In this document: piece by piece, positions 9,555-18,042 of the stretch
Position numbering within the stretch: position 1 is the first letter of the stretch
How the letters are laid out: each line of letters starts with the position of its first letter
Source: Comamonadaceae bacterium
GTDB lineage: Bacteria > Pseudomonadota > Gammaproteobacteria > Burkholderiales > Burkholderiaceae_C
Length of the DNA: 64,000 nucleotides
Direction: 5' to 3'
Assembly (NCBI GenBank): GCA_013297985.1
Contig: JAAFIY010000005.1
Location: forward strand, 1-64,000
Position numbers and translations under genes: made by a program
Notes under the pieces: model-generated
Databases searched by the model: none
What the model saw: the letters and a program-made list of their open reading frames with translations, nothing else
Told to the model about the DNA's origin: nothing

Positions 9555-11309
9555 TCAGCCCGCCACCATGCCGCGATTGCCCTGCATGCCCACCAATTCA
9601 GGCTTTTGCGCCACGCGGGCCTGGATGCGGGCGGGCCGGTTGGGCGCGCTGCGGGGCGCGGCTTTCAGCCACTGTTCCACCACGTCCCACACCGGTTTTA
9701 GGTTTTGCGTGCGGGCGTTTTCGGCCACCGGCGCCCAGCCAGCCACCTTGTAGCGCTTGTCGGCTTCTATTGGCTTGCCGCCCAGGCGCATGTCGCTGAT
9801 GCGCTGGCCCGCTTTTTCAAGCGGGGCGCAGCGATAGTGCAGGCCGCCCACGCGCACCATGTCGCCGCCTTGCTGGTAGTAGGGGTCGGGGTTGAACAAG
9901 TTGTCGGCCACGTCTTCGAGCACGGTTTTGATCATCTCGCCGCTCATCTCGGTGACGGTGGCAAACGAATAGGTGGTGGCCGTCATGTCCATCAGCCATT
10001 CGCGGATGATGGGCTGGCCGGGCAGCAGCGTCGTACCCCATCGAAAGCCGGGTGAAAAGGCAATCGGGCAGTCTTGCACCGCCATCAGCGCATCCAAAAT
10101 GAGTTGGTCACCGGTGCCGTTGAAATTACCGCGCCGGTACAGCAGGCCTTCGGTGGTGGCCAGCACCTCGCCCAGCTTGGCCGCATGCGGCGCGCGGCTT
10201 TGGGTGATGAAGGCCTGCATTTCGGCATCGGCGGGCAGCAAGCGCGAGAAGATGGGCAACAAGCGCCAGCGAATGTCGCGCAGTCCACTGGGGCCCACGT
10301 CCATGTCGAGCACGCCCAAGAACTTGCCGTTGCTGCCCGAATTGACCACCGCTGTGCGGCCGTTGCGGTTGCTCACAGTGGTGATCACTGGTACGCCGTC
10401 ATGGGTGTGGCCGCCCAAGATGGCGTCAATGCCAGTCACGCGGCTGGCTAGCTTCAGGTCCACATCCATGCCGTTGTGGCTGAGCAGCACCACCGCTTTA
10501 GCGCCCTTGGCGCGCACTTCGTCCACCTGCTTTTGCAGGTCTTCCTCTTGAATGCCAAAGCGCCAGTCAGCCACCATGTAGCGCGGATTGGCGATTGGGG
10601 TGTAGGGGAAGGCCTGGCCAATGATGGCCACGCTCACGCCATTGATCTCGCGCAGCACGTAGGGGTCAAACACCGGGTCACCAAAGTCCTGCGTCTTCAC
10701 GTTTTGCGCAAGGAACGCGGTGCGCGGCTTCATTTGCTCAATGAGCTGTTGCACCCGCTGCATGCCGTAGGTGAATTCCCAGTGGCCGGTCATGACGTCT
10801 ACACCCAGCAGGCGGCAGGCGTCCACCATCTCTTTGCCCCCGCTCCAAAGCGCAGTGGCACTGCCTTGCCAGGTGTCGCCGCCGTCCAGTAGCAGCGCAC
10901 CCGGACGGCTGGCCTTGAGGCGCTTGACCAGCGTGGCCAAATGCGCAAAGCCGCCCACGGTGCCGTATTGCCGCGCGGCTTTGGTGAAGTCCAGGTGCGT
11001 GTAGGCGTGGGCCAGCGCGCTGCCGCGCGGCACGCCTGCGGCCTTGAGCAAATGCTCACCCACCAGATGCGGCAAGCGCCCGTTGCCGTCGCCCACGCCA
11101 AGGTTGACATTGGGTTCACGAAAGTGCACGGGCAGCAACTGCGCGTGGCAGTCGGTCATGTGCAGCAGGCTGACGTTGCCAAAAGGCGGCAGGTCATACA
11201 GCGCCGCGCCTGCGGTGGCGGCGTCGGCGCTGTCCCAGGCGTTCAGCGCCATGCCGCTCACGCTGGCGGCGCCCAGCACGTTCAGAAATTCGCGTTTGGT
11301 GAGGTTCAT
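9555..11309 (-). CDS. soxB: SoxB thiosulfohydrolase
   Basis: SoxB is the periplasmic di-manganese enzyme that hydrolytically releases sulfate from the SoxY-bound thiosulfonate. The 584-aa protein has an N-terminal twin-arginine-like/Sec export region (TKREFLNVLGAASVSG), the metallophosphoesterase ligand motifs MTDCHAQLLPVHFRE and LDGGDTWQGSA, TGHWEFTYG, LLSHNGMDVD and ILGGHTHDG, and the C-terminal 5'-nucleotidase-type domain. Length is normal for SoxB. It is the last gene of the cluster, separated from soxX by 82 bp that contain a strong terminator hairpin. Confidence 0.96.
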   Translation of the reverse strand: MNLTKREFLNVLGAASVSGMALNAWDSADAATAGAALYDLPPFGNVSLLHMTDCHAQLLPVHFREPNVNLGVGDGNGRLPHLVGEHLLKAAGVPRGSALAHAYTHLDFTKAARQYGTVGGFAHLATLVKRLKASRPGALLLDGGDTWQGSATALWSGGKEMVDACRLLGVDVMTGHWEFTYGMQRVQQLIEQMKPRTAFLAQNVKTQDFGDPVFDPYVLREINGVSVAIIGQAFPYTPIANPRYMVADWRFGIQEEDLQKQVDEVRAKGAKAVVLLSHNGMDVDLKLASRVTGIDAILGGHTHDGVPVITTVSNRNGRTAVVNSGSNGKFLGVLDMDVGPSGLRDIRWRLLPIFSRLLPADAEMQAFITQSRAPHAAKLGEVLATTEGLLYRRGNFNGTGDQLILDALMAVQDCPIAFSPGFRWGTTLLPGQPIIREWLMDMTATTYSFATVTEMSGEMIKTVLEDVADNLFNPDPYYQQGGDMVRVGGLHYRCAPLEKAGQRISDMRLGGKPIEADKRYKVAGWAPVAENARTQNLKPVWDVVEQWLKAAPRSAPNRPARIQARVAQKPELVGMQGNRGMVAG

Positions 11310-11333
11310 GGCAATCCAGCGATCAATGCGGGC

Positions 11334-11360
11334 AAAAAAAAGCCGCGAGTGGCTCGCGGC
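11334..11360 (-). terminator. Intrinsic terminator between soxX and soxB
   Basis: On the minus strand an 8-bp GC stem (11353-11360 with 11342-11349, loop of 3 nt) is followed directly by eight T residues (11334-11341). This is a textbook rho-independent terminator placed after soxX and before the soxB start at 11309. Confidence 0.85.
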
Positions 11361-11391
11361 CTTGGCGCCAAGTGGTCGGCTCGGCTCCGCG

Positions 11392-12066
11392 CTACTGCGC
11401 GTTGACGGGTGAGGCGGGGTCGAGCAGCAGCGCCATCAGGTGGCGCATTTGCACTTCAGTGAGCACCCCCGCGTGGCCAAAGCGCGGCATGGCCGAACAC
11501 GCGTTGTAAGCACGGGCGTTGTACAGCTTGCCCCAGGTGTATTCCACGATGGGTTTGGCCGCCGCGCTGGCAGGGTCCGCCACACCACGCAAGCGACCGT
11601 ACTGGTACAGGCTGGGGCCCAGGGTGCCGAACGACACCTCGGCTTTGTTGATCTGGTGGCAGTTGTAGCAATTGCCGCCGTTGACAAAGTTGGCCGGGTC
11701 GGTCCAGGTCATGCCGCGGCCGCTTTGGGCGATGCGTTCGCCTTCGCGCCAGTCACCGATGTAATTTCCACCAGCGGGGGCTTTGATGGTGGCCATGTTG
11801 GCCGTTTCGATGGCTTTGGCGCGGGCATCCGACAAGGGCTTGCCCGCCACATCAGCGGCGCTGCATTCGCGGTTGGCTTCGTCTTGATTCAAGCGGGCCA
11901 CGGTGGCAATGCCTTGGTCGCGAAAGCCCTTGGCCACCATTTCGGCGGCCATTTTGTCTAACTCAGCGTCGCTGGGCATCATGGCGCAGCCTGCTACAAA
12001 AAATGTAGCGGCTAAGGCCGTCAAACTGGCCGCACGAGCGATTTTTTTCTTGAATGTGGTGTGCAT
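11392..12066 (-). CDS. soxX: SoxX cytochrome c (lipoprotein)
   Basis: SoxX is the monoheme electron-accepting subunit of SoxXA. From the ATG at 12066 the protein has 224 aa. Residues 1-27 are a lipoprotein signal ending in FVAGC (Cys27), so this SoxX is predicted to be membrane-anchored. The c-type heme site is C133-x-x-C136-H137 and the distal methionine is likely Met193 in the SAMPRFG motif. The start lies 13 nt after the soxA stop. The open frame extends 19 codons upstream into soxA and is not needed. Confidence 0.94.
   Translation of the reverse strand: MHTTFKKKIARAASLTALAATFFVAGCAMMPSDAELDKMAAEMVAKGFRDQGIATVARLNQDEANRECSAADVAGKPLSDARAKAIETANMATIKAPAGGNYIGDWREGERIAQSGRGMTWTDPANFVNGGNCYNCHQINKAEVSFGTLGPSLYQYGRLRGVADPASAAAKPIVEYTWGKLYNARAYNACSAMPRFGHAGVLTEVQMRHLMALLLDPASPVNAQ
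11993..12009 (-). repeat. gctac...gtagc repeat encoding part of the SoxX signal peptide
   Basis: gctac and gtagc arms flank an A-rich spacer. On the coding strand this encodes the ATFFVAGC hydrophobic segment of the SoxX lipoprotein signal. It resembles the dispersed repeat seen at 15063 and 16657. Confidence 0.45.
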
Positions 12067-12079
12067 GGCGGGCCCCGGT

Positions 12080-12916
12080 TCAGCGCTTGATAGAGGGCGC
12101 AATGCTTTCGCCGCCCTTGGCATTGATGCCCATGTAAGAGCTCAGCGCAATCGTGGCGTCCGAGCCAAACAGCGGGTACGGAAAACGCTGTTGCCGGTAG
12201 CAGTCATTCAAACGGTATTGCATGCTCCACAAGGCCCCGGCAGACACGCGGTAAGCAGGCCACGAGCCAAAGCCCAAGGCCGCGCCTTTGTTCTGCGTGA
12301 TGTTGGGCAGGTCTTGCAAGCGAATGCGCTTGTCGTCTTGCGCATGGCAGCTGGCGCAGGCAAAGTCATAGGGCCCGGCGCGCATAAAGAACAGGCGCTT
12401 GCCCACCTCGTACATCTTGCGCTCTTCGATGTGAGCGGTGGGCAGGTTGAACCGCAAGCCGCGCGACTCGGCCGAAATCCACGCGGCGAGCGACTCCAGA
12501 TTGCGTTGCTCACCTTGGCCAAAGGCCGTGCGGGCGATTTCAGCCACATCCAGCCCCTGCAGCGTGCCCATGCAGGTGAGCAGACGGCTTTCTAGGTCTT
12601 GCACGCGCTTGGTGTCGGCAAAGTAGCGCGGCAGTTCGACAAACGCACCCTTGACCACACCGGGGCCCTTGCCCAAGTCGCAGCGCTCCAGCGTGGCATT
12701 GCGTGGGCCGCGGGCTTGCTTCCACAGCGCCTCACCCCGGGCTTCAGACAGCTCGGCCGGGTTGCCGTCTTGCAGCATGGCGCGGTATTCAGCGATGCCT
12801 TCGGCGGTGGACTTTTGCTGGGCGCTCGCAGGGCCGACCGTGGCGCCAAATGCGGCGCTGACAAGCGCCCAAGCAGCGATGCGGCCGACACCAAAGCGTC
12901 GGGTGGGTTGCGTCAT
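12080..12916 (-). CDS. soxA: SoxA c-type cytochrome, L-cysteine S-thiosulfotransferase subunit
   Basis: SoxA with SoxX oxidatively conjugates thiosulfate to SoxY. The ATG at 12916 is preceded by AGGAGA and gives 278 aa with a Sec signal peptide (residues 1-32, ending ASA). Only one heme motif is present, C187-A-S-C190-H191, so this is a monoheme SoxA; Cys79 and Cys115 probably form the disulfide that replaces the first heme. Cys239 (NDCYRQQR) matches the active-site heme-ligand cysteine that becomes a persulfide. The open frame running up to 13618 is spurious overlap with soxZ and soxY. Confidence 0.95.
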   Translation of the reverse strand: MTQPTRRFGVGRIAAWALVSAAFGATVGPASAQQKSTAEGIAEYRAMLQDGNPAELSEARGEALWKQARGPRNATLERCDLGKGPGVVKGAFVELPRYFADTKRVQDLESRLLTCMGTLQGLDVAEIARTAFGQGEQRNLESLAAWISAESRGLRFNLPTAHIEERKMYEVGKRLFFMRAGPYDFACASCHAQDDKRIRLQDLPNITQNKGAALGFGSWPAYRVSAGALWSMQYRLNDCYRQQRFPYPLFGSDATIALSSYMGINAKGGESIAPSIKR

Positions 12917-12993
12917 GGCAAGCGTCTCCTGTCTGAATTGTTGTTGTGGCGTGCGACCCATGAGCGCACGCTGCGGACACCCGGAGCGAAGGA

Positions 12994-13305
12994 TCAGGTC
13001 ACGGTGGCTTCGTCGGTGCGGGTTTCGCCCTTGTTGTCGCGCCAAGTCACCGCCACTTTGTCGCCCGCTTTGGCGCCCTTGACGGTGAACTGCAAAAATG
13101 GGTTCTTGGCCACTGCCGGGCCCCATTCGGCCGAGAACACCGGCTTGCCATTGAGGTTGCCTGTGACGTTGGTGATGTGCCACGCGGGCACCACACGGCC
13201 TGCGCTGTCGCGGCGCTGGCCGGTTTCCATTTCGTGGCTCATCAGCACGCGGATCACCGCGTTGCCGCCCTGGGCCTGGGCCCGAATGCGCATCGGATCT
13301 GCCAT
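12994..13305 (-). CDS. soxZ: SoxZ, sulfur carrier subunit
   Basis: SoxZ forms the SoxYZ carrier complex with SoxY. The 103-aa protein has the family's beta-sandwich signature: SHEMETGQRRD, the ITNV/NGKPVF strand and the KAGDKVAVTWRDNKGE segment near the end. It has no signal peptide, as is usual, and is exported with SoxY. It lies 41 bp after soxY and 77 bp before soxA on the same strand. Confidence 0.96.
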   Translation of the reverse strand: MADPMRIRAQAQGGNAVIRVLMSHEMETGQRRDSAGRVVPAWHITNVTGNLNGKPVFSAEWGPAVAKNPFLQFTVKGAKAGDKVAVTWRDNKGETRTDEATVT

Positions 13306-13346
13306 GGTGAATGCTCCTTGTCTTGAATATGAGGTGGCGCCGCGCC

Positions 13347-13802
13347 TTAGCCGCCGCAGCCGCCCAGGGTGACTTTGACTTCTTTCTTGGCGAAGAACGC
13401 CTTGCCGTCGTTGGTGATGGCCACAGCGAACACGTCGCTGCTTTGGCCCATCTTGGCGCGGGTGTTGAAGGTGGGCTCGGTGTCGGCCGAGGCGTTGAAC
13501 ATGGCCACCAGCGCGTTGGGGTTCTTTTCCACCAACAGCAGCAGGTGCTTGAGGTTGGGCAGCGTGCTGGCCACGCCCAGCGGCACCACGGCGCCGTTTT
13601 CAGCGATGTCGGGGCCAATCACGGTGACGTCTTTGCTTTCCACCGGAGCGCCCGCACCGAAGGCCTTGGCGGCGTCGGCGATGTTCTTGGCCTCAAAGGC
13701 GGTTTTGGTGAAGGCAAAGGCGGCCTGGGGAAACAGGCCGGTTGAGGCCAACAGCCCCGCCACCACGGCGCTGTGTTGCACGGCTTCACGACGGTTTTGC
13801 AT
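13347..13802 (-). CDS. soxY: SoxY, thiosulfate-oxidation carrier protein
   Basis: SoxY carries the sulfur intermediate on a C-terminal cysteine. The 151-aa protein ends in GGCGG, the swinging-arm motif with the substrate-binding cysteine third from the end. The N-terminus (NRREAVQHSAVVAGLLASTG) is a twin-arginine export signal, cleaved near AFA-F. The ATG has a strong AGGAGG ribosome site. The 119-bp space upstream, after soxD, could hold an internal promoter. Confidence 0.96.
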   Translation of the reverse strand: MQNRREAVQHSAVVAGLLASTGLFPQAAFAFTKTAFEAKNIADAAKAFGAGAPVESKDVTVIGPDIAENGAVVPLGVASTLPNLKHLLLLVEKNPNALVAMFNASADTEPTFNTRAKMGQSSDVFAVAITNDGKAFFAKKEVKVTLGGCGG

Positions 13803-13921
13803 GAGACACCTCCTGTGTCAGAAAACACCAACAAACAAACTGGGGCTAATTTTGCGCCATTGCAAGCCACTGCGCCCTGCGGATAAACCGAGGTGCTCAA
13901 AGCGGGCACGCTGCACCCCAG

Positions 13922-15205
13922 TTAGCGGCGCGGCGCCCCGGCTGCTAGCCACTGGCCCAACAGGCGCGCATCAGCCACCGGCAAGGCCTGCGCAGGCATG
14001 GGGATGGCGCCCCACACGCCCACCCCGCCGTTTTTGATCTTGTCGGCCAAATAGTCCACCTTGCCGGCGTGCTTGCGGGCGATATCGGCAAAGCTGGGGC
14101 CCACCAAGGCCCGATCGGCGCCGTGGCAAGCGGTGCAGGTGTGTTGCTGCGCCAGGCGTTGGGCGCGTGCGGCGTCCACGGTGCCAGCGGCGGATGCAAC
14201 CGCGCTTGGGGCAGCGCTTGGGGAGGCCGCGGGCGAAGCGGGTACTGAGGGAGCCGGGCTGCTGCGCGCCGCGCTGGCCACCAGGGGCCCGGCGGTGCCA
14301 AACACGGCGACAGGCGCCTGCGTGGTGTCTACCCCGCGTTGCGCCCCCACCAAACGTTGCTGCTCGGCCAAGTTGCCGTGCGCGTTGCGGGCATGCGGCG
14401 GCAACTGCGACTCAATGCGCGGTGCCGCGCCGCAATTGACCATGCAGGCGCTGCCCTGCACATCAAAGGCTGCCGCCAGCGGGTGGCTGAGCAATTCAGT
14501 GCCGGGCCACTTGGTGTGCTCAGTGGTCTTGCCGTTGCGGTTGGGCAGCGTTTGCTGCACTTGGGCGATGTTCTCGTGGCTCAACACAAAGTTGGCTGGC
14601 ACCACATCAGCCAAATGCAGGATATAGCCCGTGACGGCGTAGACCTCTTCCACGCTCAGGCTTTTGGGGGCGTTCCAAGGCATGGCGCGATAGATGTAAT
14701 CCCACATCGTGCTCAAGTGGGACAGCTTCATCATCGTGGTGCGGCCGGGGTAATCGGCCCGCTGCAAATTGGCTACTCGCCCACTTTGCATATCGGCTTT
14801 GGTGGTGCCACCCACGATGGGCTGGAAGATTTCGTTGGATTCGCCAAACACGCCATGACAGCTGGCGCATTTGGCTTCCCACACCTCCATGCCCTTGGCC
14901 ACGCTGCCTGCGCCCTTGGGCAGGCCCACAAAGTCGGCGCGCACATCAATGTCCCAAGCGGCAATCTCGGCCGGGGTGGCGCTGCGGCCGATGCCTTTCA
15001 ATCGGGCCAAGTCTTGCGCTGGGGCTGGGGCTGACACTGGGGCAACGGCCGCCCGCGTGCTTGCTACTTTTTTGATAGCTGGTTGCGCCGTATTGGCGGG
15101 CGCAGCACCAGTTTGGGCCCATGCGGGCAGCGCAAAGGCACACAGGGCCAGCGCGGCCATCCAAGCGCCCAGGCGCACGCGGTGATCAAGCGGCCAGTTG
15201 CACAT
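13922..15205 (-). CDS. soxD: SoxD diheme cytochrome c, sulfane dehydrogenase subunit
   Basis: SoxD is the diheme partner of SoxC in sulfane dehydrogenase. The 427-aa protein has a Sec signal (residues 1-30), a Pro/Ala linker, a first heme site C113-x-x-C116-H117 and a second at C357-x-x-C360-H361 with Met403 as likely distal ligand. Between the two cytochrome domains is a 60-residue Ala/Ser/Pro linker. The start overlaps the end of soxC by 20 nt. A copy of the dispersed gctac repeat is translated near residue 45. Confidence 0.93.
   Translation of the reverse strand: MCNWPLDHRVRLGAWMAALALCAFALPAWAQTGAAPANTAQPAIKKVASTRAAVAPVSAPAPAQDLARLKGIGRSATPAEIAAWDIDVRADFVGLPKGAGSVAKGMEVWEAKCASCHGVFGESNEIFQPIVGGTTKADMQSGRVANLQRADYPGRTTMMKLSHLSTMWDYIYRAMPWNAPKSLSVEEVYAVTGYILHLADVVPANFVLSHENIAQVQQTLPNRNGKTTEHTKWPGTELLSHPLAAAFDVQGSACMVNCGAAPRIESQLPPHARNAHGNLAEQQRLVGAQRGVDTTQAPVAVFGTAGPLVASAARSSPAPSVPASPAASPSAAPSAVASAAGTVDAARAQRLAQQHTCTACHGADRALVGPSFADIARKHAGKVDYLADKIKNGGVGVWGAIPMPAQALPVADARLLGQWLAAGAPRR
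15063..15080 (-). repeat. Dispersed repeat inside soxD
   Basis: gctacttttttgatagct differs at one position from the intergenic copy at 16657-16674. Here it is translated as part of the AIKKVAS stretch just after the SoxD signal peptide. Confidence 0.65.
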
Positions 15206-16562
15206 TGCTCACCTCGCCGTTGGGTTGTACGTGCCAGGTCTGGATGGCGTTGTTGTGATAAATCGAGCGGCTGCCGCGCACCGCACGCAACTGGCGCAGG
15301 CTGGGCTGCACGTGGCCTGCGTCGTCGGTGGCGCGGCTCATGAGCAGCGCCGGGGTGCCGTCCCAGCTCCAATCGGCGCTGAAGCGGGTGAGGCACTTAT
15401 CCATCACCGGGGTTTGCAAACGCGCAGGCCGCCAGTTGCGGCCGCCATCGGCCGACACATCCACCCGCCGCACCTTGCCGCGGCCCGACCAAGCCAGCCC
15501 GCTGATGCTGTGAAAGCCGGTGGTCAATAGCTGCTGCCCGCCGCTGGGCGTGGTGATGACGCTTTTGACTTCTTGAATGCTGGTGTACTGACGGTGCAGG
15601 CCACTGGGCATCAAGTCCACGTAGTGCAGCACTTCGTCTTTGGTAGCGAAGGGCTGGTCGCCCAGCTCAATGCGGCGCAAGTACTTGACCCAGCTGACGC
15701 CCTGCACGCCCGGCACCACCAGGCGCAACGGATAGCCGTTTTCGGGTCGCAGCATTTCGCCGTTTTGGCCATAGGCCACCAGCACTTCGCCACTGCGAAT
15801 CAGGCTGGCCGGAATGGTGCGTGTCATGCTGGAGCCGTCAGCGCCTTCAGCCAGCACAAAGCGGCCGCGCCGCCAGTCGGCACCTGTCATGTCCAGCAGC
15901 GTGGCCAAGGGCACGCCGGTGAATTCGCAGCAGCTCAGCATGCCGTGGGTGTATTGCACCGTGGGCACCGCCACATTGCCCCATTCCATGCCGGTGTTGG
16001 CGCCACACTCAATGAAGTGAAAGCGGCTGACGCTGGGCAGGCGCATGAGCTCATCGACGGTGAACACCATGGGCCGCGCTACCAGGCCGTGCACCATCAG
16101 GCGGTGCTGGCGGGGGTCGACATCCCACCAGCCTTGGTGGTGACGCTCAAAGTGCACGCCGTTGGGGGTGACGATGCCAAACAGCGACTGCAGCGGCGCA
16201 AACGACACCGACGCTTGGTTGGTCTGGGTCAAGCCCGGGCTTTGGCGGCGCTGCACGTTGGCTTCAAACTTGGACGGATTGCCGTAGCCGTCAGTCACCA
16301 CCGGCTGGCCAAGGCCCATGGTGTGCGCTGGGGGTTTGAGGATGGCGTCTTCGCCTGCAGCACCTGCGGCGACCGGGTTGGCAGCCGCCACACCGGCGGC
16401 CACTGAGCCGCCCGCAGCCACCGCAGCGCCGGAGAACGCACGCCGCAAAAAATCACGCCGGCCCGCGCGAGCTTCGGCCCACACTTGGCGAATGCCCTGC
16501 GCGTCCAGCACATGCTCAGGTGCGCGGCGCAGGTGGGGGGAATCAGACCGGGGTAGCGTCAT
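15186..16562 (-). CDS. soxC: SoxC molybdenum sulfane dehydrogenase
   Basis: SoxC is the molybdopterin subunit of SoxCD and belongs to the sulfite oxidase family. From the ATG at 16562 it has 458 aa. A twin-arginine signal (RRDFLRRAF) near residues 35-43 fits export of a folded Mo-cofactor protein. The molybdenum ligand cysteine lies in FIECGANTG, and the C-terminal dimerisation domain contains RRVDVSADGGRNW. A TTG at 16586 is a possible longer start. soxD follows with a short overlap. Confidence 0.94.
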   Translation of the reverse strand: MTLPRSDSPHLRRAPEHVLDAQGIRQVWAEARAGRRDFLRRAFSGAAVAAGGSVAAGVAAANPVAAGAAGEDAILKPPAHTMGLGQPVVTDGYGNPSKFEANVQRRQSPGLTQTNQASVSFAPLQSLFGIVTPNGVHFERHHQGWWDVDPRQHRLMVHGLVARPMVFTVDELMRLPSVSRFHFIECGANTGMEWGNVAVPTVQYTHGMLSCCEFTGVPLATLLDMTGADWRRGRFVLAEGADGSSMTRTIPASLIRSGEVLVAYGQNGEMLRPENGYPLRLVVPGVQGVSWVKYLRRIELGDQPFATKDEVLHYVDLMPSGLHRQYTSIQEVKSVITTPSGGQQLLTTGFHSISGLAWSGRGKVRRVDVSADGGRNWRPARLQTPVMDKCLTRFSADWSWDGTPALLMSRATDDAGHVQPSLRQLRAVRGSRSIYHNNAIQTWHVQPNGEVSNVQLAA

Positions 16563-16656
16563 CACAGTGGCCACGCGGCCCCTCAACTAATAAGTGATGA
16601 CTGATTTTGTCCTGGCGCAGCGTGATCGCCAATGCGGCTTTCCCTAGCGCCTTTTT

Positions 16657-16674
16657 GCTACTTATTTGATAGCT
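16657..16674. repeat. Dispersed gctac...atagct repeat in the soxC-soxW gap
   Basis: gctacttatttgatagct matches the copy in soxD (15063-15080) at 17 of 18 bases. It lies in the 207-bp gap between the soxW-like gene and soxC, which otherwise could hold the soxC promoter and SoxR operator; I could not define an operator there. Confidence 0.65.
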
Positions 16675-16769
16675 AAATACGCTGAATTTATGTGCGTACA
16701 TGGCCGTTTTTATCGGAGGCCAATGACGGCTGACTCAACAGGGATATCGCCGTGACAGGCCAGATTGAA

Positions 16770-17288
16770 TCAGCGCGAGGGCATGTTTTGCAGGCTGCGC
16801 CGAGCTTGCAGCAAGCGCTCTTCGAGATAGGCGCCGTAAAAATCCGCACTGGGCACCCCCACGAGGCGTGGCGCCACTTCGGCTCCGCCAGGGCCTAAAA
16901 ACAGCACCGTGGGCGTCATGCGGGCCTGCCACTGGCGGGTGAGTTCGTCATGCGTGCTAGCCGCGCCGTTGGCGGGGTGGCGCACGGGCTGGGCGCTGCG
17001 CACATCTACCTGCACCACGCTGATGCTCTGCTCTGCCGCCAGGGGCAGCAGATAGGATCGGCGCACCAATTCGCAGTAGGGGCAACCGTCCAGACTGACC
17101 AGCACCACCAGCGGCTGACCCCGCCGTTGGGCAGCGTTGATTTGGGCAGGCAAGTCCGCAGCGATGGGCAGATTGACAGCGCCCCGCGGCTGCGCTGGCC
17201 CCATCCCCGGGCATAGCAAGCTGCAACCCGCCACCCCTATGCGGGCCAGGGCCTGCCGACGCGGCCACGCTGCGTGGAGATTGGTCAA
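16770..17288 (-). CDS. soxW: SoxW-like periplasmic thioredoxin
   Basis: A 172-aa thioredoxin-fold protein with redox motif C-P-Y-C in SLDGCPYCELV and the cis-proline segment TPTVLFL. The N-terminus (RRQALARIGVAGCSLLCPG) is an export or lipoprotein signal with a VAGC lipobox. The annotated start is a TTG directly after the soxR stop, so the exact start is uncertain. In sox clusters such a protein keeps SoxYZ active, usually with the membrane reductant SoxV, which is not in this window. Confidence 0.8.
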   Translation of the reverse strand: MTNLHAAWPRRQALARIGVAGCSLLCPGMGPAQPRGAVNLPIAADLPAQINAAQRRGQPLVVLVSLDGCPYCELVRRSYLLPLAAEQSISVVQVDVRSAQPVRHPANGAASTHDELTRQWQARMTPTVLFLGPGGAEVAPRLVGVPSADFYGAYLEERLLQARRSLQNMPSR

Positions 17289-17289
17289 T

Positions 17290-17778
17290 TCAGCGCTCTG
17301 CTAAGCGCTTGCGCTGACTTGGGGGCGTCGGCGCCTGCGCTGCGGGGTGGGCTGTCTGCGGCGAATCGGTGGCCACATCGGCCCAATCTGACTCGATGGC
17401 GATCTGCGTGCAGACCGCTCGGCACAGGGTGACCACACGGTCATTGGCGATGCGGTAAAGCATGCGGACACCGTCGCGCCGACGCGCCACCACGCCTGCC
17501 TGCAGCAGCGTGGCCAAGTGCTGCGACATGTTGGGCTGCGTGGTAGGCACGGCCAATAACAGGTCGGTGACGCTGCGCTCGCCATTGCACAGCCCACTGA
17601 TGATTTTCAGGCGCATTGGCGTGGACATCACCCGAAACAAGTCGGCGGCTTGCTCAAACACCGCGTCGGATTCCATCGCCGAGCCTGCCGCGTCAGCCGG
17701 GGCCGAAACGGGCGACACGGGCGCAGCAGTGGCCGCCGCTGCCGCTTCGGCCGACGAGGAGGAATGGGCACGGCTCAT
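17290..17778 (-). CDS. soxR: SoxR, ArsR-family sulfur-responsive repressor
   Basis: A 162-aa winged-helix ArsR/SmtB regulator. The recognition region TTQPNMSQHLATLLQAGVV is intact. Cys64 (GLCNGE) and Cys119 (TLCRAVC, with a third Cys123) are placed like the two cysteines that sense sulfane sulfur in SoxR/SqrR/BigR proteins. The first 35 residues are an Ala/Ser/Pro extension. It is the first gene of the minus-strand sox cluster and is expected to repress it until thiosulfate-derived sulfane sulfur is present. Confidence 0.88.
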   Translation of the reverse strand: MSRAHSSSSAEAAAAATAAPVSPVSAPADAAGSAMESDAVFEQAADLFRVMSTPMRLKIISGLCNGERSVTDLLLAVPTTQPNMSQHLATLLQAGVVARRRDGVRMLYRIANDRVVTLCRAVCTQIAIESDWADVATDSPQTAHPAAQAPTPPSQRKRLAER

Positions 17779-17860
17779 GGCGCGATCCTAGTGCAGCCCC
17801 GCAGCGGGCGCACGATTGCCCGTGACAGCGCCATGGCTGCAGCGGATGAATCGAGGGAAA

Positions 17861-17911
17861 ACTTGGAGGCGCGACCCGGAGTCGAACCGGGCTAGACGGA
17901 TTTGCAATCGC
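17861..17911. other. attL, 51-bp attachment repeat (left copy)
   Basis: The 51 bases are identical to 24928-24978. They include the last 46 nt of a tRNA-Cys gene on the minus strand, from the anticodon loop to the encoded CCA. The bases on both sides differ between the copies, which sets the repeat limits. Confidence 0.92.
17864..17909 (-). pseudogene. tRNA-Cys 3' fragment
   Basis: On the minus strand this reads GATTGCAAATC (GCA anticodon loop), variable region, GGTTCGACTCC T-loop and GCGCCTCCA. The 5' half (acceptor strand, D-arm) is missing, so this is not a functional tRNA. It is the displaced 3' half left by integration; the intact gene should lie beyond the last integrated element, right of this window. 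Confidence 0.88.
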
Positions 17912-18042
17912 ACCTCTGTGCTATTTGCCCGTGTTGATTGTGGTAGATATAATCTATTCAAATCAACAGCTTACGTGATTTTAACTGGCTATGCAGCCAG
18001 CCCAAGCGTTGATTGAAATTCCGTTGTTTTGGTCAAAAAGTC

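Noticed and set aside
12080-13618. A 512-codon open frame across soxA, soxZ and soxY
   Set aside because: Only the last 278 codons (from 12916) are SoxA with signal peptide and ribosome site. The upstream part is the shadow of soxZ and soxY, which are clear genes in other frames.
17864-17909. An intact tRNA-Cys gene
   Set aside because: The 5' acceptor strand and D-arm are missing at both this copy and 24931-24976.
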